Virus record (IMG/VR): IMGVR_UViG_3300036804_000345
Location: 1 to 32,823 of that record
Reading direction: 5' to 3' (one strand)
Length of the DNA stretch: 32,823 nt
DNA from: a virus
Under the pieces are notes generated by a model. The model worked only from the letters and a program-made list of their open reading frames with translations. It was not told the DNA's origin and did not search any database. Both the position numbers and the translations under genes were made by a program. Below are positions 31,610-32,823 of this stretch, in pieces (position 1 is the stretch's first letter; the number at the start of each line of letters is the position of its first letter).

Positions 31610-31942
31610 ATGAAAACTTTCAATTTGAATGAAGCCGCTAGATTTTTGAAGATGAACCCTGAAGGTCTTAGAAGATTAGCAGCCACTAAGAAAATTCCTG
31701 CAGGGAAGCCAGGCAAGTGTTGGTGCTTTTTGGAAGAAGATCTTGTTAATTATCTTCGTTCGCTTTACGATAATCCCTGCAAAGTATCGCAGGGTGTCTC
31801 TAACAATAGGAGAAAAAAAATATGGCACTCTGTAAACGAAAAAATATCTGGTGGATTAGACTATCTCACAGTGGAAAAAGAATACAACGATCTACTGGAA
31901 CTTCAAACAAACAAGCGGCACAGGAATTGCATGATCGAATAA
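31610..31942 (+). CDS. excisionase-like HTH protein
   Basis: 110 residues from the ATG at 31610 (GGAG 9 nt upstream); the TTG at 31595 is rejected. Residues 3-52 are an HTH_17/MerR-type fold: FNLNEAARFLKMNPEGLRRL, then IPAGKPGKCWCFLEEDLVNY. This is the design of Xis-like proteins coded before tyrosine integrases. The tail (IWHSVNEKISGGL, then VEKEYNDLLELQT) looks like a real conserved tail of this family rather than run-on, although it is read in the integrase gene in another frame: the two genes overlap by 121 bp. It probably bends DNA at the attachment site and favours excision, and may also regulate the divergent promoter. Confidence 0.75.
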   Translation: MKTFNLNEAARFLKMNPEGLRRLAATKKIPAGKPGKCWCFLEEDLVNYLRSLYDNPCKVSQGVSNNRRKKIWHSVNEKISGGLDYLTVEKEYNDLLELQTNKRHRNCMIE

Positions 31943-32823
31943 AGGCTGACCTCTGGCGACAATGTAAGTTAAACGAAAAACCAGATCGATTATGGCAGGA
32001 AGCTGTAGTAAGATGGTTAAAAGAATCAACTTATAAACGTAGCTTAAAGGATGATAAACGTCAGCTTAAATGGGTAAATCTTTATCTTAACAACAAAAAA
32101 CTAAGTGAAATTAATAGCGATATGATTGAAGAAATAGCTAAAAAAAAGGAGGAAAGTAATGTTACCCCCGCTACTGTAAACCGATTGTTAGCTTTGATTA
32201 GATCTATTTTAAGAAAGGCAGAACTTAAATGGAAGTGGATTGAAAAGGCTCCTTCCGTAGAAATACGCCATGAAGGAGAAAAACGTGAACGTTGGTTAAC
32301 TCAGGAAGAAATAAAACGACTACTTAAAGAGCTACCCTTACATTTAGCTGATTTGGTATCTTTTTCCTTAGCGACCGGCTTAAGACAAGCCAACGTTTTA
32401 GGATTACGTTGGAAAGATGTTAGCCTAGAAAAACGACATGCTATGATTCACGCAAGCCAATCTAAAAATAAAACATCTATTCCTGTACCTTTAAATTTTG
32501 ATGCTGTTTCAATTATACGCAAGCAATTAGGAAAACATCTAGAATTTGTTTTTACTTATAAAGAAAAGCCTATAAAACAGTGTAATACCGCTGCTTGGAG
32601 AAAAGCATTAAAGCGAGCAAGGATAGAAAATTTTCGTTGGCATGACTTACGTCATACCTGGGCATCTTGGCATGTACAAAATGGAACATCATTACAAGAG
32701 CTACAAATGCTAGGGGGATGGTCATCTTTTGATATAGTCTTGCGTTATGCACATTTAAATAGCGACCATCTTAAAGAAGCAGCCGAACGTATAGTTGGTA
32801 CAAAATTGGTACACGCAGCATGA
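31822..32823 (+). CDS. int: tyrosine recombinase (prophage integrase)
   Basis: 333 residues, complete (TGA at the last base of the window), preceded by TAGGAG. An arm-binding start (MALCKRKNIWWIRLSHSGKR) is followed by a core-binding SAM-like domain (about 55-140) and the catalytic domain. Active-site residues can be assigned: Arg188 (TGLRQANVLGLRW), Lys217 (SKNKTSIPVPL), His274 and Arg277 (WHDLRHTW), Trp300 in the second His position (LGGWSS) and nucleophile Tyr309 (LRYAHL). It integrates and, with the Xis-like protein, excises the element. attP is usually next to int; the attachment site is not seen and may lie just outside the window on the right. Confidence 0.93.
   Translation: MALCKRKNIWWIRLSHSGKRIQRSTGTSNKQAAQELHDRIKADLWRQCKLNEKPDRLWQEAVVRWLKESTYKRSLKDDKRQLKWVNLYLNNKKLSEINSDMIEEIAKKKEESNVTPATVNRLLALIRSILRKAELKWKWIEKAPSVEIRHEGEKRERWLTQEEIKRLLKELPLHLADLVSFSLATGLRQANVLGLRWKDVSLEKRHAMIHASQSKNKTSIPVPLNFDAVSIIRKQLGKHLEFVFTYKEKPIKQCNTAAWRKALKRARIENFRWHDLRHTWASWHVQNGTSLQELQMLGGWSSFDIVLRYAHLNSDHLKEAAERIVGTKLVHAA
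32795..32812. repeat. tandem TTGGTAC repeat at the 3' end of int
   Basis: TTGGTAC at 32795-32801 and again at 32806-32812, 11 bp apart (one helical turn). The same 7 bp form the inner arm of the 31470-31513 palindrome. It may be a chance of coding (GTKLVH) or a protein-binding repeat near the attachment site. Confidence 0.3.

Noticed and set aside
1-32823. CRISPR array
   Set aside because: No regularly spaced direct repeats were seen in any intergenic interval.

Overview
The window is AT-rich DNA from a gammaproteobacterium, most likely an intracellular member of the Legionellales close to Rickettsiella. The reasons are the effector-like proteins, the cyclodipeptide synthase of the type known from Rickettsiella and Fluoribacter, and the style of the sensor kinase. 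This assignment is inference. The strongest signal is a prophage with a short-tailed, P22-like virion.

Left end (1-3625, + strand): a DUF1640-type coiled-coil protein, then an early phage-type cluster. It holds two small unknown genes, a RecE/PDDEXK exonuclease, a probable single-strand annealing protein, a doubtful small gene and a LuxR-type DNA-binding protein. Three of these genes (starts 462, 2968, 3209) share an unusual leader: a long hairpin, then CACAAC, then a second hairpin that holds the Shine-Dalgarno sequence. The stem sequences differ while the pairing is kept.

Middle (3639-13348, + strand): cargo or host-like genes. A degenerate receiver protein and a membrane-anchored protein come first. 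A truncated receiver gene follows, cut by an IS3-family element (about 5102-6102) whose orfB has lost its 5' part. On the other side of the element is the last part of an OmpR-type regulator, translationally coupled to an MFS exporter. Next are a cyclodipeptide synthase, a PAS/hybrid histidine kinase and two large effector-like proteins, one with LRR/ankyrin-like parts and one with a J-domain-like HPDK motif and a coiled coil.

Right half (13322-31432, - strand, reading right to left): an HTH/ParB-like regulator, replication protein, DUF6475-like protein, NrdR-like zinc ribbon, small and large terminase, portal, scaffold, P22-type coat, tail factors gp4 and gp10, a small virion protein, three putative ejection proteins, a tail fibre with collar domain and a tiny lipoprotein. 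The run is interrupted at 23566-24750 by a + strand cargo gene with a Cys-His-Asp triad, a likely secreted effector. The right edge (31433-32823, + strand) has a 44-bp composite palindrome, an excisionase-like HTH gene and an overlapping tyrosine integrase. No lysis gene, tRNA, rRNA or CRISPR array was seen.

The genes suggest a prophage that packages DNA by a terminase/portal system, recombines with RecE-like and annealing proteins, integrates by a tyrosine recombinase and carries genes that may change host signalling or host interaction. Whether the 3639-13348 block lies inside the prophage or is chromosomal DNA joined by rearrangement cannot be settled from the window.
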